Shown in pieces: positions 28,420 to 39,489 of a stretch of 64,000 bases of DNA. The DNA is from Actinacidiphila rubida (lineage in GTDB: Bacteria > Actinomycetota > Actinomycetes > Streptomycetales > Streptomycetaceae), in NCBI RefSeq assembly GCF_900110255.1, contig NZ_FODD01000003.1, positions 62,001 through 126,000 of the forward strand, given 5' to 3'. Under the pieces are notes generated by a model. It did no database searches and had not been told where the DNA came from. It saw only the letters and a list, made by a program, of their open reading frames with translations. The position numbers were made by a program, and so were the translations under genes. Positions within the stretch are counted from its first letter, which is position 1; every line of letters begins with the position of its first letter.

Positions 28420-30657
28420 GTGAGCAACATCCCGGAGACCGGACGGACCACCCGCGTCACCATCCGGCTGGTGATCCTGCAGATCCTCGTCGTGTCCCTG
28501 CTGCTCACCCTGGGCGGCCGGCTGTGGTACCTCCAGATCCGCAACGGGCAGAGCTACGACCAGAAGGCCGCGAGCAACCACATCCAGCAGGTCGTCACCC
28601 CCGCCGTGCGCGGCGCGATCCTCGACGACCACGGTGTGCCGCTCGCCGACAACCAGACCCGCCTGGTGGTCTCGGCCAACCGCACCGACCTGCTCAAGCA
28701 GAGCGACGGCGGCACCTCGGTGCTCGGCCGGCTGGCCGGAGTGCTCGGCATGAAGGCGGCCGACGTCGCCGACAAGGTACGGCTGTGCGACTCGCAGACG
28801 CCCAAGCCCTGCTGGAACGGTTCGCCCTACCAGCCGATCCCGATCACCGACTCGGCCACCACCCAGCAGGCGCTGCAGATCATGGAGCGCCGCGAGGACT
28901 TCCCGGGCATCACCGCGGAGCCCACCGCGGTCCGCCGCTACCCGAGCCCGTCCAAGGCCAGCAGCGCGCAGGTGCTGGGCTACCTCGGCCCGGTCACCGA
29001 CGCCGAGGTCGCGAAGTCGGAGAAGTCCGCGAACCCGCTGCTGCGCTCGGACCAGATCGGCCGCTCCGGCCTGGAGAGCGTCTACGACTCCGACCTGCGC
29101 GGCAAGGCGGGCGTGACCCGCTACGAGGTGGACAACCTCGGCCGCGTCATCGGCAAGGCCGGCGACACCCCCGCCCAGCCCGGCAGCGACCTGCTCACCA
29201 GCATCGACTCCCGCGTCCAGGCCGTCACCGAGCAGCAGCTCAACGACGCCATGGTCGCCGCCCGCAAGACCTTCGACACGGTCAGCGGCAAGAACTACAA
29301 GGCCGACTCCGGTGCCGCGGTCGTCATGGACAACCACACCGGCCGGATCATCGCCATGGCCAGCCTGCCGGACTACGACCCCAACGAGTGGGTCGGCGGC
29401 ATCTCGGCCAAGGACTACGCCGCGCTGACGAACGTCAAGTCGGACTACCCGCTGCTCAACCGGGCCATCCAGGGCCAGTCCGCGCCCGGTTCGACGTTCA
29501 AGGTGGTCTCGACGTCCGCGGCGATCGCGGCCGGCTACGCCGAGGACGGCAACTACCCCTGCACCTCGTCGATGATGATCGGCAACCGCGAGTTCAAGAA
29601 CTTCGAGAACGAGAGCTTCGGCGACATCTCGCTCGGCCGCGCCCTCGAGGTCTCCTGCGACACCGTCTTCTACGGCATCGCCTACCAGGAGTGGCAGAAG
29701 GACGGCGGCACCGCCCCGAAGCACCCCAAGGACTGGTTCTTCAAGACCGCCCACCAGTTCGGCCTCGGCGCCAAGACCGGCGTGGACCTGCCGGGCGAGG
29801 TCACCGGCCGGGTTCCGGACCGGCAGTGGAAGCAGGACTTCTGGGAGGCCAACAGGGCCGACTGGTGCGCCACCGCCAAGAAGCACAAGAACGACCACAA
29901 CCCGCCGCTGGGCATCGCGATCGCCATCGAGAACTGCCCCGACGGCTACGTGGTGCGTGCCGGTGACTCCGTCAACTACGCGATCGGCCAGGGCGACACG
30001 CTCGTCACGCCGGTCCAGATGGCCCGGGTCTACGCGGCGCTCGCCAACGGCGGCACGCTCTACCAGCCGTCCATCGGCAAGGCCGTGATAAGTGCTGACG
30101 GCAAGACCGTCACCCCCATCAAGCCCGTCGTGGCCGGCAAGCTGCCGGACTCCAAGACCACGCTGAAGTACATCGACACGGCGCTGGCCGGCGTGGTCAC
30201 CGAGGGCACCGCCGACTGGAAGTTCGGCGGCTGGCCGCAGAACAAGATCCCGCTGCACGCCAAGACCGGTACCGCCGAGGTCGAGGGCAAGCAGACCACG
30301 TCCTGGTTCGACACGTACACCAAGGACTACACGATCGTCATGACGATCTCCCAGGGCGGCACCGGCTCCGGCGGTTCGGGTGAGGCCGTGCGCCGCATCT
30401 ACGAGGCGATGTACGGCATCAAGAAGGACAGCGCCCAGATCGACCCGAGCAAGGGCCTCATGCCCAAGCCGGTCGACGCGCTGCCGAAGATCTCCCCGGA
30501 CGGCGGCGTCATCCAGAGCGCGCTGACGGCCCCGGCGCCCGACGTGTTCCTCAACCCCACCGGTCCGATGGCCGGCGGCGCCGCGGTGCCCGTCCTGGCC
30601 GCGCTGCCACCGACCCGCACCGACAAGCTGCTCTTCGGCAGGAAGTACCTGGCATGA
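28420..30657 (+). CDS. mrdA: Penicillin-binding protein 2, class B transpeptidase
   Basis: The 745-aa protein cross-links peptidoglycan outside the membrane. It has an N-terminal anchor (residues ~17-38), a PBP dimer/pedestal domain and a C-terminal transpeptidase domain. Catalytic motifs are S-T-F-K in 'SAPGSTFKVVS' (Ser ~358), the SxN-type motif 'SCDTVFYG' and K-T-G-T in 'LHAKTGTAEVEG' (~615). GTG 28420 has GGGAG at 28410-28414, giving a short spacing. Its stop overlaps the rodA start by 4 nt (ATGA), so the transpeptidase and its SEDS glycosyltransferase partner are translationally coupled. Confidence 0.95.
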   Translation: MSNIPETGRTTRVTIRLVILQILVVSLLLTLGGRLWYLQIRNGQSYDQKAASNHIQQVVTPAVRGAILDDHGVPLADNQTRLVVSANRTDLLKQSDGGTSVLGRLAGVLGMKAADVADKVRLCDSQTPKPCWNGSPYQPIPITDSATTQQALQIMERREDFPGITAEPTAVRRYPSPSKASSAQVLGYLGPVTDAEVAKSEKSANPLLRSDQIGRSGLESVYDSDLRGKAGVTRYEVDNLGRVIGKAGDTPAQPGSDLLTSIDSRVQAVTEQQLNDAMVAARKTFDTVSGKNYKADSGAAVVMDNHTGRIIAMASLPDYDPNEWVGGISAKDYAALTNVKSDYPLLNRAIQGQSAPGSTFKVVSTSAAIAAGYAEDGNYPCTSSMMIGNREFKNFENESFGDISLGRALEVSCDTVFYGIAYQEWQKDGGTAPKHPKDWFFKTAHQFGLGAKTGVDLPGEVTGRVPDRQWKQDFWEANRADWCATAKKHKNDHNPPLGIAIAIENCPDGYVVRAGDSVNYAIGQGDTLVTPVQMARVYAALANGGTLYQPSIGKAVISADGKTVTPIKPVVAGKLPDSKTTLKYIDTALAGVVTEGTADWKFGGWPQNKIPLHAKTGTAEVEGKQTTSWFDTYTKDYTIVMTISQGGTGSGGSGEAVRRIYEAMYGIKKDSAQIDPSKGLMPKPVDALPKISPDGGVIQSALTAPAPDVFLNPTGPMAGGAAVPVLAALPPTRTDKLLFGRKYLA

Positions 30658-31850
30658 GCGCCAACACCTTCGCCGTACGCCGGTTCAGCCCGGAGAAGTC
30701 CACCCTCGGCAAGATGTTCGCCCGCGACTCGGTCGTGCGGCGGATGGACTGGGTGCTGCTGCTGGCCACGGTGATGCTGTGCGGCATCGGCACGCTGCTG
30801 GTGTACTCCGCCACCCGCAACCGCACCAACCTCACCCACGGCGACCACTACTACTTCCTGATCCGGCACCTGATGAACGCCGGCATCGGGCTCGCGCTGG
30901 CCGCGGGCCTGATGGTCATAGGGCACCACCGGATGCGCAGCATCGTGCCGTTCTTCTACGTGCTGTCGATCCTCGGCATCCTGGCGGTGCTCAGCCCGCT
31001 CGGCTCGACCGTCAACGGCGCGCACTCGTGGATCGTGATCGGCGGCGGCTTCTCGCTGCAGCCCTCGGAGTTCGTCAAGGTCGCGATCATCATCGGCATG
31101 GCGATGGTGCTGTCCGCCCGGGTCGACGCGGGCGACCGCATCCATCCGGACAACCGCACGGTCCTGCAGGCGATCTCGCTGGCCGTGGTACCGATCCTGA
31201 TCATCATGCTGATGCCGGACCTGGGCTCCATCATGGTGCTCGCCGCGATCATCCTCGGCGTGCTGCTCGCCTCCGGCTCCGACAACCGCTGGGTGTTCGG
31301 GCTGATCCTCGCCGGGGTCGCCGGCTCGCTGACGGTGTGGAAGCTCGGCATCCTCAGCAAGTACCAGGTCGACCGGTTCGCCGCGTTCGCGAACCCCGCG
31401 CTGGACCCCTCCGGCGTCGGCTACAACACCAGCCAGGCCCGGATCGCCATCGGCTCCGGCGGGCTGCTCGGCAAGGGCCTGTTCCACGGCAGCCAGACCA
31501 CCGGGCAGTTCGTGCCCGAGCAGCAGACCGACTTCGTGTACTCCGTCGCCGGCGAGGAACTCGGCTTCGTCGGCGCGGCCTTCATCATCATCCTGATCGG
31601 CGTCATCCTGTGGCGGGCCTGCGCCATCGCCCGCAACGCCAGCGACCTGTACGGCACGATCGTGGCCGCCGGCGTGGTCGCCTGGTTCGCCTTCCAGTCC
31701 TTCGAGAACATCGGGATGACCCTGGGCATCATGCCGGTCGCCGGCATCCCCCTACCGTTCGTCTCGTACGGCGGGTCATCCATGTTCGCGAACTGCATGG
31801 CCATAGGGATGCTGCAGTCCGTACGCATGCAGCGCCCCATGTCGGCCTAG
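30654..31850 (+). CDS. rodA: RodA/FtsW-type SEDS peptidoglycan glycosyltransferase
   Basis: The 398-aa polytopic protein has about ten hydrophobic segments and the SEDS hallmarks: 'GAHSWIVIGGGFSLQPSEFVK' in outline (~residues 119-139), 'GLLGKGLFHGSQT' and 'TDFVYSVAGEELGF' near the catalytic Asp, and the C-terminal 'GIPLPFVSYGGSSM'. SEDS proteins polymerise lipid II, and RodA works with the class B PBP encoded just before. In streptomycetes this gene has been called sfr. The ATG overlaps the mrdA stop. It closes the operon; a G-rich region follows. Confidence 0.95.
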   Translation: MSANTFAVRRFSPEKSTLGKMFARDSVVRRMDWVLLLATVMLCGIGTLLVYSATRNRTNLTHGDHYYFLIRHLMNAGIGLALAAGLMVIGHHRMRSIVPFFYVLSILGILAVLSPLGSTVNGAHSWIVIGGGFSLQPSEFVKVAIIIGMAMVLSARVDAGDRIHPDNRTVLQAISLAVVPILIIMLMPDLGSIMVLAAIILGVLLASGSDNRWVFGLILAGVAGSLTVWKLGILSKYQVDRFAAFANPALDPSGVGYNTSQARIAIGSGGLLGKGLFHGSQTTGQFVPEQQTDFVYSVAGEELGFVGAAFIIILIGVILWRACAIARNASDLYGTIVAAGVVAWFAFQSFENIGMTLGIMPVAGIPLPFVSYGGSSMFANCMAIGMLQSVRMQRPMSA

Positions 31851-31868
31851 CCGCTCACCCGGCGCCGC

Positions 31869-31899
31869 GGGGCGGGGCCGGGGTGGGGCCGGGGTGGGG
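31869..31899 (+). other. Potential G-quadruplex between rodA and CYTH-CHAD genes
   Basis: Six runs of four G (31869-72, 31874-77, 31880-83, 31885-88, 31891-94, 31896-99) are separated by 1-2 nt. The core is two copies of an 11-bp unit, GGGGCCGGGGT. It would lie in the rodA 3' region and just upstream of the next promoter. Confidence 0.75.
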
Positions 31900-31925
31900 C
31901 ATTGCCTCCGGCACGGGGACGCGGT

Positions 31926-31931
31926 TACCGT
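31926..31931 (+). promoter_or_regulatory. -10 element TACCGT of the leaderless CYTH-CHAD gene
   Basis: TACCGT ends 6 nt before ATG 31938, implying that transcription starts at the start codon. Confidence 0.5.
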
Positions 31932-31937
31932 CCCAGG

Positions 31938-33587
31938 ATGGGGAACCGTGCAGCGGAGACCGAACGGAAATACGAGTCGGCAGGCGGGGTGACGACCCCG
32001 CGGCCGGTCCTGGTGGGGCTGCCGGACGTCTCCGGGACCCGAGCGCTGGACCCCGTACGGCTCGACGCCGTGTACTACGACACCGCGGGCCTCGCCCTGG
32101 CCGCGCACCGCGTCACCCTGCGCCGCCGCACCGGCGGCGACGACGCCGGCTGGCACCTGAAGCTCCCCACCTCCCAGGCCGACACCCGCACCGAGGTGCG
32201 CCTCCCGCTCGGCGCCGGCGGCACGGCCGGAACGGGGAGCGGCGCCGGGAACGCCAGCGGGAGCGCGGACGACGGGCGGCCGCCGTCCGCCGCGGCCGCC
32301 GAGGACCCGCCGGGGGAGCTCCTCGCCGAGATCGCCGCCCTGACCCGGGGCCGCGCCCTGCACCCCGTGGTGCGGCTGCGCACCACCCGCCGCCGGGTGC
32401 TGCTGCTGGACCACGCCGACCGCACCCTCGCCGAGATCGCCTACGACAAGGTCACCGCGCGGACCCCGGACGCGGAGCCGACCACCTGGTCCGAGACCGA
32501 GGTCGAGCTGTACGAGGGGGACCCCGCCCTCCTCGACGCCGTCGAGGAGCGGCTGACCGACGCCGGACTGCACCGCTCCGCCAGCGGGTCCAAGCTCGCC
32601 CGCGCGCTCGGCGGCGGCGTCGCCGCCGCGGCGCCCGCCGCCCCCGACCTGCCGCCCACCGCAGGCGGTACCGCCACCGCGTACCTGCACGACCAGCTCA
32701 CCGCGATCCTGGCGCTCGACCCGGCCGTGCGCCGCGCCGAGGAGGACGCCGTCCACCGGATGCGGGTCGCCACCCGCCGGGCCCGCAGCGCCCTCAAGAG
32801 CTTCCGCAAGGAGCTCGACCGGGCCGCCACGGACCCGGTCGGGGACGAGCTGAAGTGGCTGGCCGCGGTCCTGGGGACGGCACGCGACCGCGAGGTGCTC
32901 ATCGCGCGCCTCACCCGCAGGCTCGACGAACTGGACCCGTCGCTCGTCACGGGGAAGCTGCGCAGCCGCCTGCTGGACGGCGACGGCGCGACCGGCGGCA
33001 CTGACACCGGCACCGGCACGGGCACCAGCACCGGCACCGGCACCGCAGGCGGCAGCGGGCAGGCCGGGGATGCGCACGCCGCCGCCCCCGCCGAACTGGA
33101 CGGCGCCCGCTACTTCGCGCTGCTCGACACCTTCGAGGCGCTGCTCGCCGCGCCCCCCTACACCGACGCCGCCGCGGCCCCCGCGGCCGCCGCCGCGCAG
33201 GCGACCGTCCGCCGCGACCACGCCCGGCTGCGGCGCGGCATCCACGCGGCGATGGCCCTGCCACCGGGCACGGACCGCGACACGGCGCTGCACGAGGCCC
33301 GCAAGGACGCCAAGCGCGCCCGCTACTCCTCCGAGGCGGCCCAGCCGGTCCTCGGCCGCCCGGCGGCCGTCCACACCTCGCGGATGAAGTCCGTCCAGCA
33401 GCTGCTCGGCGAGCACCAGGACAGCGTGATGTGCCGCACGGCCGTCGCCGGAGTGCGGTCCACGGCCGCGCGGGCCGGTGAGGACACCGCGCCGTACGAC
33501 GCCGTCGACCGCAGGGAGCGCGAGATCGCCGCCGCCGTGGAGGCCGAGCTGCCCGCCGCCTGGCGGGACGCCGACCAGCCGGTGTGA
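31938..33587 (+). CDS. CYTH and CHAD domain protein
   Basis: The 549-aa protein joins an N-terminal CYTH domain (~1-215) to a C-terminal CHAD domain (~235-545). CYTH shows the ExExK opening 'ETERKYE', 'RLDAVYYDT', 'LRRRTGG' and the later charged strands of the triphosphate tunnel. CHAD shows paired histidine/arginine helices such as 'VHRMRVATRRARSALKSFR' and 'LHEARKDAKRARYSSE', which bind polyphosphate. CYTH enzymes cleave tripolyphosphate or make cyclic AMP; the fusion is usually linked to inorganic polyphosphate metabolism. A Thr-Gly linker with 6-bp coding repeats (about 33000-33050) interrupts CHAD. ATG 31938 sits right behind a -10 element. Confidence 0.9.
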   Translation: MGNRAAETERKYESAGGVTTPRPVLVGLPDVSGTRALDPVRLDAVYYDTAGLALAAHRVTLRRRTGGDDAGWHLKLPTSQADTRTEVRLPLGAGGTAGTGSGAGNASGSADDGRPPSAAAAEDPPGELLAEIAALTRGRALHPVVRLRTTRRRVLLLDHADRTLAEIAYDKVTARTPDAEPTTWSETEVELYEGDPALLDAVEERLTDAGLHRSASGSKLARALGGGVAAAAPAAPDLPPTAGGTATAYLHDQLTAILALDPAVRRAEEDAVHRMRVATRRARSALKSFRKELDRAATDPVGDELKWLAAVLGTARDREVLIARLTRRLDELDPSLVTGKLRSRLLDGDGATGGTDTGTGTGTSTGTGTAGGSGQAGDAHAAAPAELDGARYFALLDTFEALLAAPPYTDAAAAPAAAAAQATVRRDHARLRRGIHAAMALPPGTDRDTALHEARKDAKRARYSSEAAQPVLGRPAAVHTSRMKSVQQLLGEHQDSVMCRTAVAGVRSTAARAGEDTAPYDAVDRREREIAAAVEAELPAAWRDADQPV

Positions 33588-33615
33588 CGCGAGATCCGGG
33601 CCGTCCGCGCTCGGG

Positions 33616-33658
33616 TAACCTTGAGGGTCGTCCACCCCGTGGCCGCACCGCACGGGGT
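33616..33658 (+). promoter_or_regulatory. Promoter and leader hairpin of the radical SAM gene
   Basis: TAACCT (33616-33621) is a likely -10. The short leader contains a perfect 8-bp hairpin, ACCCCGTG (33634-33641) with CACGGGGT (33651-33658), ending 14 nt before ATG 33673. No Shine-Dalgarno is visible. Confidence 0.5.
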
Positions 33659-33672
33659 TTCCCCGCCCGCTG

Positions 33673-35634
<1,962 letters not shown>

Positions 35635-35679
35635 CGGGTCCGGTCCGGGGGAGCGGGCCCTGGCGCCGTCGCGGGACGG

Positions 35680-36861
35680 TCACGCGCGCTGCGCGAACAC
35701 CACGTCCCGGGCCCGGCCCATCGCGGTCGCGACCGCGCCCAGCAGCACCGCGTCCTCGCCGAGCGCGCTGGCCGCGACCTTGGGGCGCAGCGGCGTGAGG
35801 CGGCGCAGGGTGTCGCGGACGGTCTGCAGCAGCAGGTCGGCGCTGTGGCCCACGCCGCCGCCCAGCACGACCAGTTCGGGATCGAGGACGGCGGCGACCG
35901 CGGAGACGGTGTGGGCGAGCCGCTCGCCCTCCTGGCGGACCGCGCCGACGGCGGCCGCCTCCCCGGCGCGGGCCGCCTCGAAGACGGACTTGGCGGTCAG
36001 GGTGCCGGTCATGCCCAGGGCGCGGGCCGTGCGCACGACCGCCTCGGCGGAGACCGCGTCCTCCAGGGTGTCGGGCGCGCGGTCGTTCCACGGCAGGAAG
36101 CCGATCTCGCCGGCGGCCCCGCTCGCGCCGGTGAACGGCCGTCCGTCGGCGACGATGCCCATGCCCAGGCCGGTGCCGATCATCACGTAGACGAACAGCC
36201 GGCTGCCCGCGCCGACCCCGAAGGCGTGCTCGCCGACCGCGGCGAGGTTGGCGTCGTTGTGCACCGCCAGCGGGACCCCCAACTCCTCCCGCATCCGGTC
36301 GAAGAGGCCGGCGCGCCCCCAGCCGGGCAGGTGCAGGGCGTAGCGCACGCGGCGGACCGCGGGGTCGTAGACGCCGGGCGTCCCGACGACGGCGTGGACG
36401 ACGTCGGCCGGCACGACGTCGGAGCCGGCGACCACCTGGTGCGCGGTGGCCACCACGAGGTCGGCCATGGCGCCCGAGGTGCGGGCCCGGTTGCGGACGT
36501 CCTTGCGGGCCACGACCGTGCCGTCGAGGTCGGCGAGCGCGACCCGCAGCCAGGCGCGGCCGATGTCGATGCCGAGCGCGTACCCGGCCGACGGGTCGGG
36601 CGCGTAGAGCACGGCGGCGCGGCCGCGCTCCGGGGTGTGGTGGCCGGCCTCGCGGACCAGGCCGGCGGCCTCGAGCGAGGCGAGCGCGCTGGAGACGGTC
36701 GGCTTGGACAGGCCGGTCTCGCGGGCCAGTTGGGCGCGGGAGGCGGGGGTGGCGCGCAGCCGCTCCAGCAGCATCCGTTCGTTGGAACTGCGCAGTCGCT
36801 GCTGGTTCCAGGGCTGGTCGACCCCGCTCTCACTGCTGGTCATATCGGCATTCTCACGCAC
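35680..36861 (-). CDS. ROK family transcriptional repressor
   Basis: The 393-aa protein combines an N-terminal winged helix (~25-75, 'ASRAQLARETGLSKPTVSSA') with a ROK sugar-kinase-like domain: 'GIDIGRAWLRVALADLDG' (~97-114), 'GTPGVYD', 'HNDANLAAVGE' and 'GTGLGMGIVADGR'. The expected ROK zinc motif (CxCGxxGC-type) is absent; that region reads 'GEIGFLPWNDRAPDTLED', so it is probably a regulator rather than an active kinase. It may start at GTG 36861, preceded by GGGGACGA, or at ATG 36843. It is divergent from an APC permease whose promoter carries two AT-rich palindromes, the likely operators. ROK regulators usually sense sugars, so pairing with an amino-acid/amine permease is unusual. Confidence 0.88.
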   Translation of the reverse strand: MRENADMTSSESGVDQPWNQQRLRSSNERMLLERLRATPASRAQLARETGLSKPTVSSALASLEAAGLVREAGHHTPERGRAAVLYAPDPSAGYALGIDIGRAWLRVALADLDGTVVARKDVRNRARTSGAMADLVVATAHQVVAGSDVVPADVVHAVVGTPGVYDPAVRRVRYALHLPGWGRAGLFDRMREELGVPLAVHNDANLAAVGEHAFGVGAGSRLFVYVMIGTGLGMGIVADGRPFTGASGAAGEIGFLPWNDRAPDTLEDAVSAEAVVRTARALGMTGTLTAKSVFEAARAGEAAAVGAVRQEGERLAHTVSAVAAVLDPELVVLGGGVGHSADLLLQTVRDTLRRLTPLRPKVAASALGEDAVLLGAVATAMGRARDVVFAQRA

Positions 36862-36887
36862 TCGTCCCCTGAAGTTGCCCGGACCCC

Positions 36888-36919
36888 TTGACGCTCTTAG
36901 TAAGGGAACTTAACTTAAG
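36888..36919 (+). promoter_or_regulatory. APC permease promoter with two palindromic operators
   Basis: TTGACG (36888-36893) and TAACTT (36911-36916) are 17 bp apart. CTTAGTAAG (36896-36904) lies in the spacer, and CTTAACTTAAG (36909-36919) overlaps the -10. Both are perfect odd-length palindromes with centres 14 bp apart. Binding here would block RNA polymerase; the divergent ROK protein is the obvious candidate. Confidence 0.7.
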
Positions 36920-37026
36920 CACGCCCGCCGCCCAGGGAGTAGGGCCGTCTCCGCCACGTTTCCCGCGTCCGCCGTGTCCATCGCTGCCACCAGTCCCGCC
37001 CGTCCACACCCCGCCAGGGAGCCCCC

Positions 37027-38505
37027 ATGTCCGGAAGCCCCCCGCCAGCAGGCGGATTCGTCCGCAGAATCGGCCTGTTCCAGGCCGCCGCCATCAACAT
37101 GAGCCAGATGTGCGGCATCGGGCCGTTCGTCACCATCCCGCTCATGGTCGCCGCGTTCGGCGGCCCGCAGGCCATCCTCGGGTTCGTCGCGGGCGCCGTG
37201 CTCGCTCTCGCCGACGGCCTGATATGGGCCGAGCTCGGCGCCTCCATGCCCGGTTCCGGCGGCTCCTACGTCTACCTGCGCCAGGCGTTCCAGTACCGCA
37301 GCGGGAAGCTGATGCCGTTCCTGTTCGTCTGGACGGCGATGCTCTTCATCCCGCTGATCATGTCCACCGGCGTGGTCGGCTTCGTGCAGTACCTGGGCTA
37401 TCTGGCGCCGCACATGGGCAGGACCACCGGCGACCTGGTGGGCCTGGCGATGATCGCCGTGGTCATCGGCCTGCTGTGGCGGGGCATCGAGCACATCGCG
37501 CGGATCACCGCCGTGATGTGGGTGGTGATGATCGTCTCCGTGCTGCTGGTGATCATCGCCTCGGCCACGCACTTCTCCGGGCACATGGCGTTCACCTACC
37601 CCGCGCACGCCTTCGCCCTGAACACCAGCCACTTCTGGACCGGGTTCGCCGCCGGTCTGACCATCGGCATCTACGACTACCTGGGGTACAACACCACCGC
37701 GTACATGGGCGCGGAGATCAAGACCCCCGGCCGCGTGCTGCCGCGTTCCATCATCTTCTCCATCCTCGGCATCATGGCGATCTACCTGCTGCTGCAGATC
37801 GGCACGCTGGGCGTCATCGACTGGCACCGGATGACCGACCCGCAGGACATCGCCTCCACCTCCGTGGCGTCCGCGGTGCTGGAGAAGACCTGGGGCAAGG
37901 GCGCGGCCGACACCGTCACCGTGCTCATCCTCATCACCGCGTTCGCGTCGGTCTTCACCGGTCTGCTCGGCGGCTCCCGGGTGCCCTACGACGCCGCGCG
38001 CGAGCGGGTGTTCTTCCGGCCCTACGCCAAGCTGCACCAGCGGCACCGCTTCCCGATGTGGGGCCTGGCCACCATGGGCGTCATCACCGCGGGCGGCTTC
38101 CTGATCGGCCGCCACACCGACCTGGCGACCCTCATCCAGCTGCTCACCACCGTGATGGTCATCGTCCAGGCGCTCGCCCAGATCGTCGCCCTCACCGTGC
38201 TGCGGTCCCGGCAGCCGGGCCTGCGCCGCCCCTACCGGATGTGGCTGTACCCGGTGCCGAGCATCGTCGCGCTCGTCGGATGGCTCGTCATCTACGGCTA
38301 CGCGGACAAGAACTCGCCCGGACGCCACCCCATCGAGTGGTCGCTGGCGTGGGTGGCGCTGGGGCTCGTCGCCTTCGCGCTGTGGTCCCGCTACGAGAAG
38401 GTGTGGCCGTTCGGCCCCAAGGAGATCAGCGAGGAGTACCTGGAGGGCGCCGACCCCGACGCCGACCCGAACGCCGACGCGGAGCCGGCGCCGGTCCCCG
38501 CGTGA
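37027..38505 (+). CDS. APC superfamily permease
   Basis: The 492-aa protein has about twelve hydrophobic segments and the APC helix-1 pattern 'GLFQAAAINMSQMCGIGPFV', helix-2 'ELGASMPGSGGSYVYLRQAF' and helix-6 'GIYDYLGYNTTAYMGAEIKTP'. This resembles amino-acid or amine antiporters of the AdiC/YjeM or basal-APC type; a specific substrate cannot be read off. The tail is acidic and Ala/Pro-rich ('DPDADPNADAEPAPVPA'). ATG 37027 follows AGGGAG with 5-nt spacing. It is divergent from the ROK gene, with a consensus-like promoter overlapped by palindromes. Confidence 0.88.
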   Translation: MSGSPPPAGGFVRRIGLFQAAAINMSQMCGIGPFVTIPLMVAAFGGPQAILGFVAGAVLALADGLIWAELGASMPGSGGSYVYLRQAFQYRSGKLMPFLFVWTAMLFIPLIMSTGVVGFVQYLGYLAPHMGRTTGDLVGLAMIAVVIGLLWRGIEHIARITAVMWVVMIVSVLLVIIASATHFSGHMAFTYPAHAFALNTSHFWTGFAAGLTIGIYDYLGYNTTAYMGAEIKTPGRVLPRSIIFSILGIMAIYLLLQIGTLGVIDWHRMTDPQDIASTSVASAVLEKTWGKGAADTVTVLILITAFASVFTGLLGGSRVPYDAARERVFFRPYAKLHQRHRFPMWGLATMGVITAGGFLIGRHTDLATLIQLLTTVMVIVQALAQIVALTVLRSRQPGLRRPYRMWLYPVPSIVALVGWLVIYGYADKNSPGRHPIEWSLAWVALGLVAFALWSRYEKVWPFGPKEISEEYLEGADPDADPNADAEPAPVPA

Positions 38506-38651
38506 CGCCCGCCTGACGGCGCTCCCGCGCCCCGCGCCTCCCCCCTGTCCGCCCGCGCGGAACCTCGCAGGCGGACGCGCGCACCCGCCGCCCGGCGGCC
38601 CCGGTGACAAACCGGTGGCCGCCGGGGGGTCGGCACGACCACACTGGGGCG

Positions 38652-39194
38652 ATGCCGCAGCTGACCGCTCCCGACGTCCGGCTCCACTCCTCGTTCCTCG
38701 CCGCCATGGACGAGTTCGGCGCGGAGGGGCGCGGCGGCCCGGACGACACCTCCACGCTCGGCCGCGACATGCGCGACTGGTCCGCGGCCTGGCACACCCC
38801 CGACGGCTTCGCGCGCTTCACCGCCGCGCTCCACACGGAGGGCGACCCCGGCGCGCCGCTCCTGCCCGGCCGGGTGCACTCCACCACCCTGTGGTGGGCG
38901 GACGGCGACACCTTCCTCGCACGGATCGTCATCCGGCACGACCTCACCGACTTCCTCCTCAACTACGGCGGCCACATCGGCTACGACGTGCGCGCCTCGG
39001 TCCGCCGCCGCGGGCACGCCACCGCGATGCTGCGCGCCGCGCTGCCCCGCGCCGCCGACCTCGGCATCGAGCACGCGCTGATCACCTGCCTCACCACGAA
39101 CACCGCCTCGCGCAAGGTGATCGAGGCCTGCGGCGGCGTCTTCGAGGACGAACGCGGCGGCCAGCTCCGCTTCTGGGTCCCCACCTCCGCGTAG
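38652..39194 (+). CDS. GNAT family N-acetyltransferase
   Basis: The 180-aa protein has the GNAT acetyl-CoA loop in 'GYDVRASVRRRGHATAML' (~residues 112-129) and the C-terminal 'TTNTASRKVIEACGG' typical of small-molecule or ribosomal-protein acetyltransferases. The hydrophobic 'VHSTTLWWADGDTFLARIVIR' forms the central strands. ATG 38652 was preferred because an earlier start at 38604 gives nonconserved sequence. No Shine-Dalgarno is evident; CACACT (38640-38645) lies 6 nt before the ATG. It stands alone between the permease gene and the DUF2344-rne block. The substrate is unknown. Confidence 0.85.
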   Translation: MPQLTAPDVRLHSSFLAAMDEFGAEGRGGPDDTSTLGRDMRDWSAAWHTPDGFARFTAALHTEGDPGAPLLPGRVHSTTLWWADGDTFLARIVIRHDLTDFLLNYGGHIGYDVRASVRRRGHATAMLRAALPRAADLGIEHALITCLTTNTASRKVIEACGGVFEDERGGQLRFWVPTSA

Positions 39195-39350
39195 GCGCCA
39201 CGCGCGCCGTCCGCACGCCCGCGTCGCCGCCGGAGGCGGGGCCCCGGCCGGCCCGCACGTGGCGCGGTGCCCGGTGCGCGGCCCGGCACCGTCCGGGAAA
39301 CCCGTCGCATGCGGCGCGACCCGCCCCGCGCACGCACCACGCGTCGGGGG

Positions 39351-39404
39351 TTGTCCACAGGGGGTGACGGGGCGGCGCGGGGAGCGGTCGGCGCGGCGTA
39401 ACCT
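39351..39404 (+). promoter_or_regulatory. DnaA-box 9-mer and -10 element upstream of DUF2344-rne
   Basis: TTGTCCACA (39351-39359) is the streptomycete DnaA-box consensus as I recall it. TAACCT (39399-39404) is a likely -10, about 40 bp downstream. Otherwise the 295-bp gap (39195-39489) between the GNAT gene and the next start holds no gene. Confidence 0.5.
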
Positions 39405-39489
39405 TGGAGGTGCGGTACGGAAGTCGTGCCGCACGCGTACGCAGCGCGCACCCGCGCGCATCCGGACACACACGAGGGACTGAACGACT

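Noticed and set aside
35680-39194. Mobile element carrying ROK, permease and GNAT genes
   Set aside because: No transposase, integrase, terminal repeats, target duplication or tRNA junction is visible, and base composition matches the surroundings. At most it is an ordinary gene insertion.
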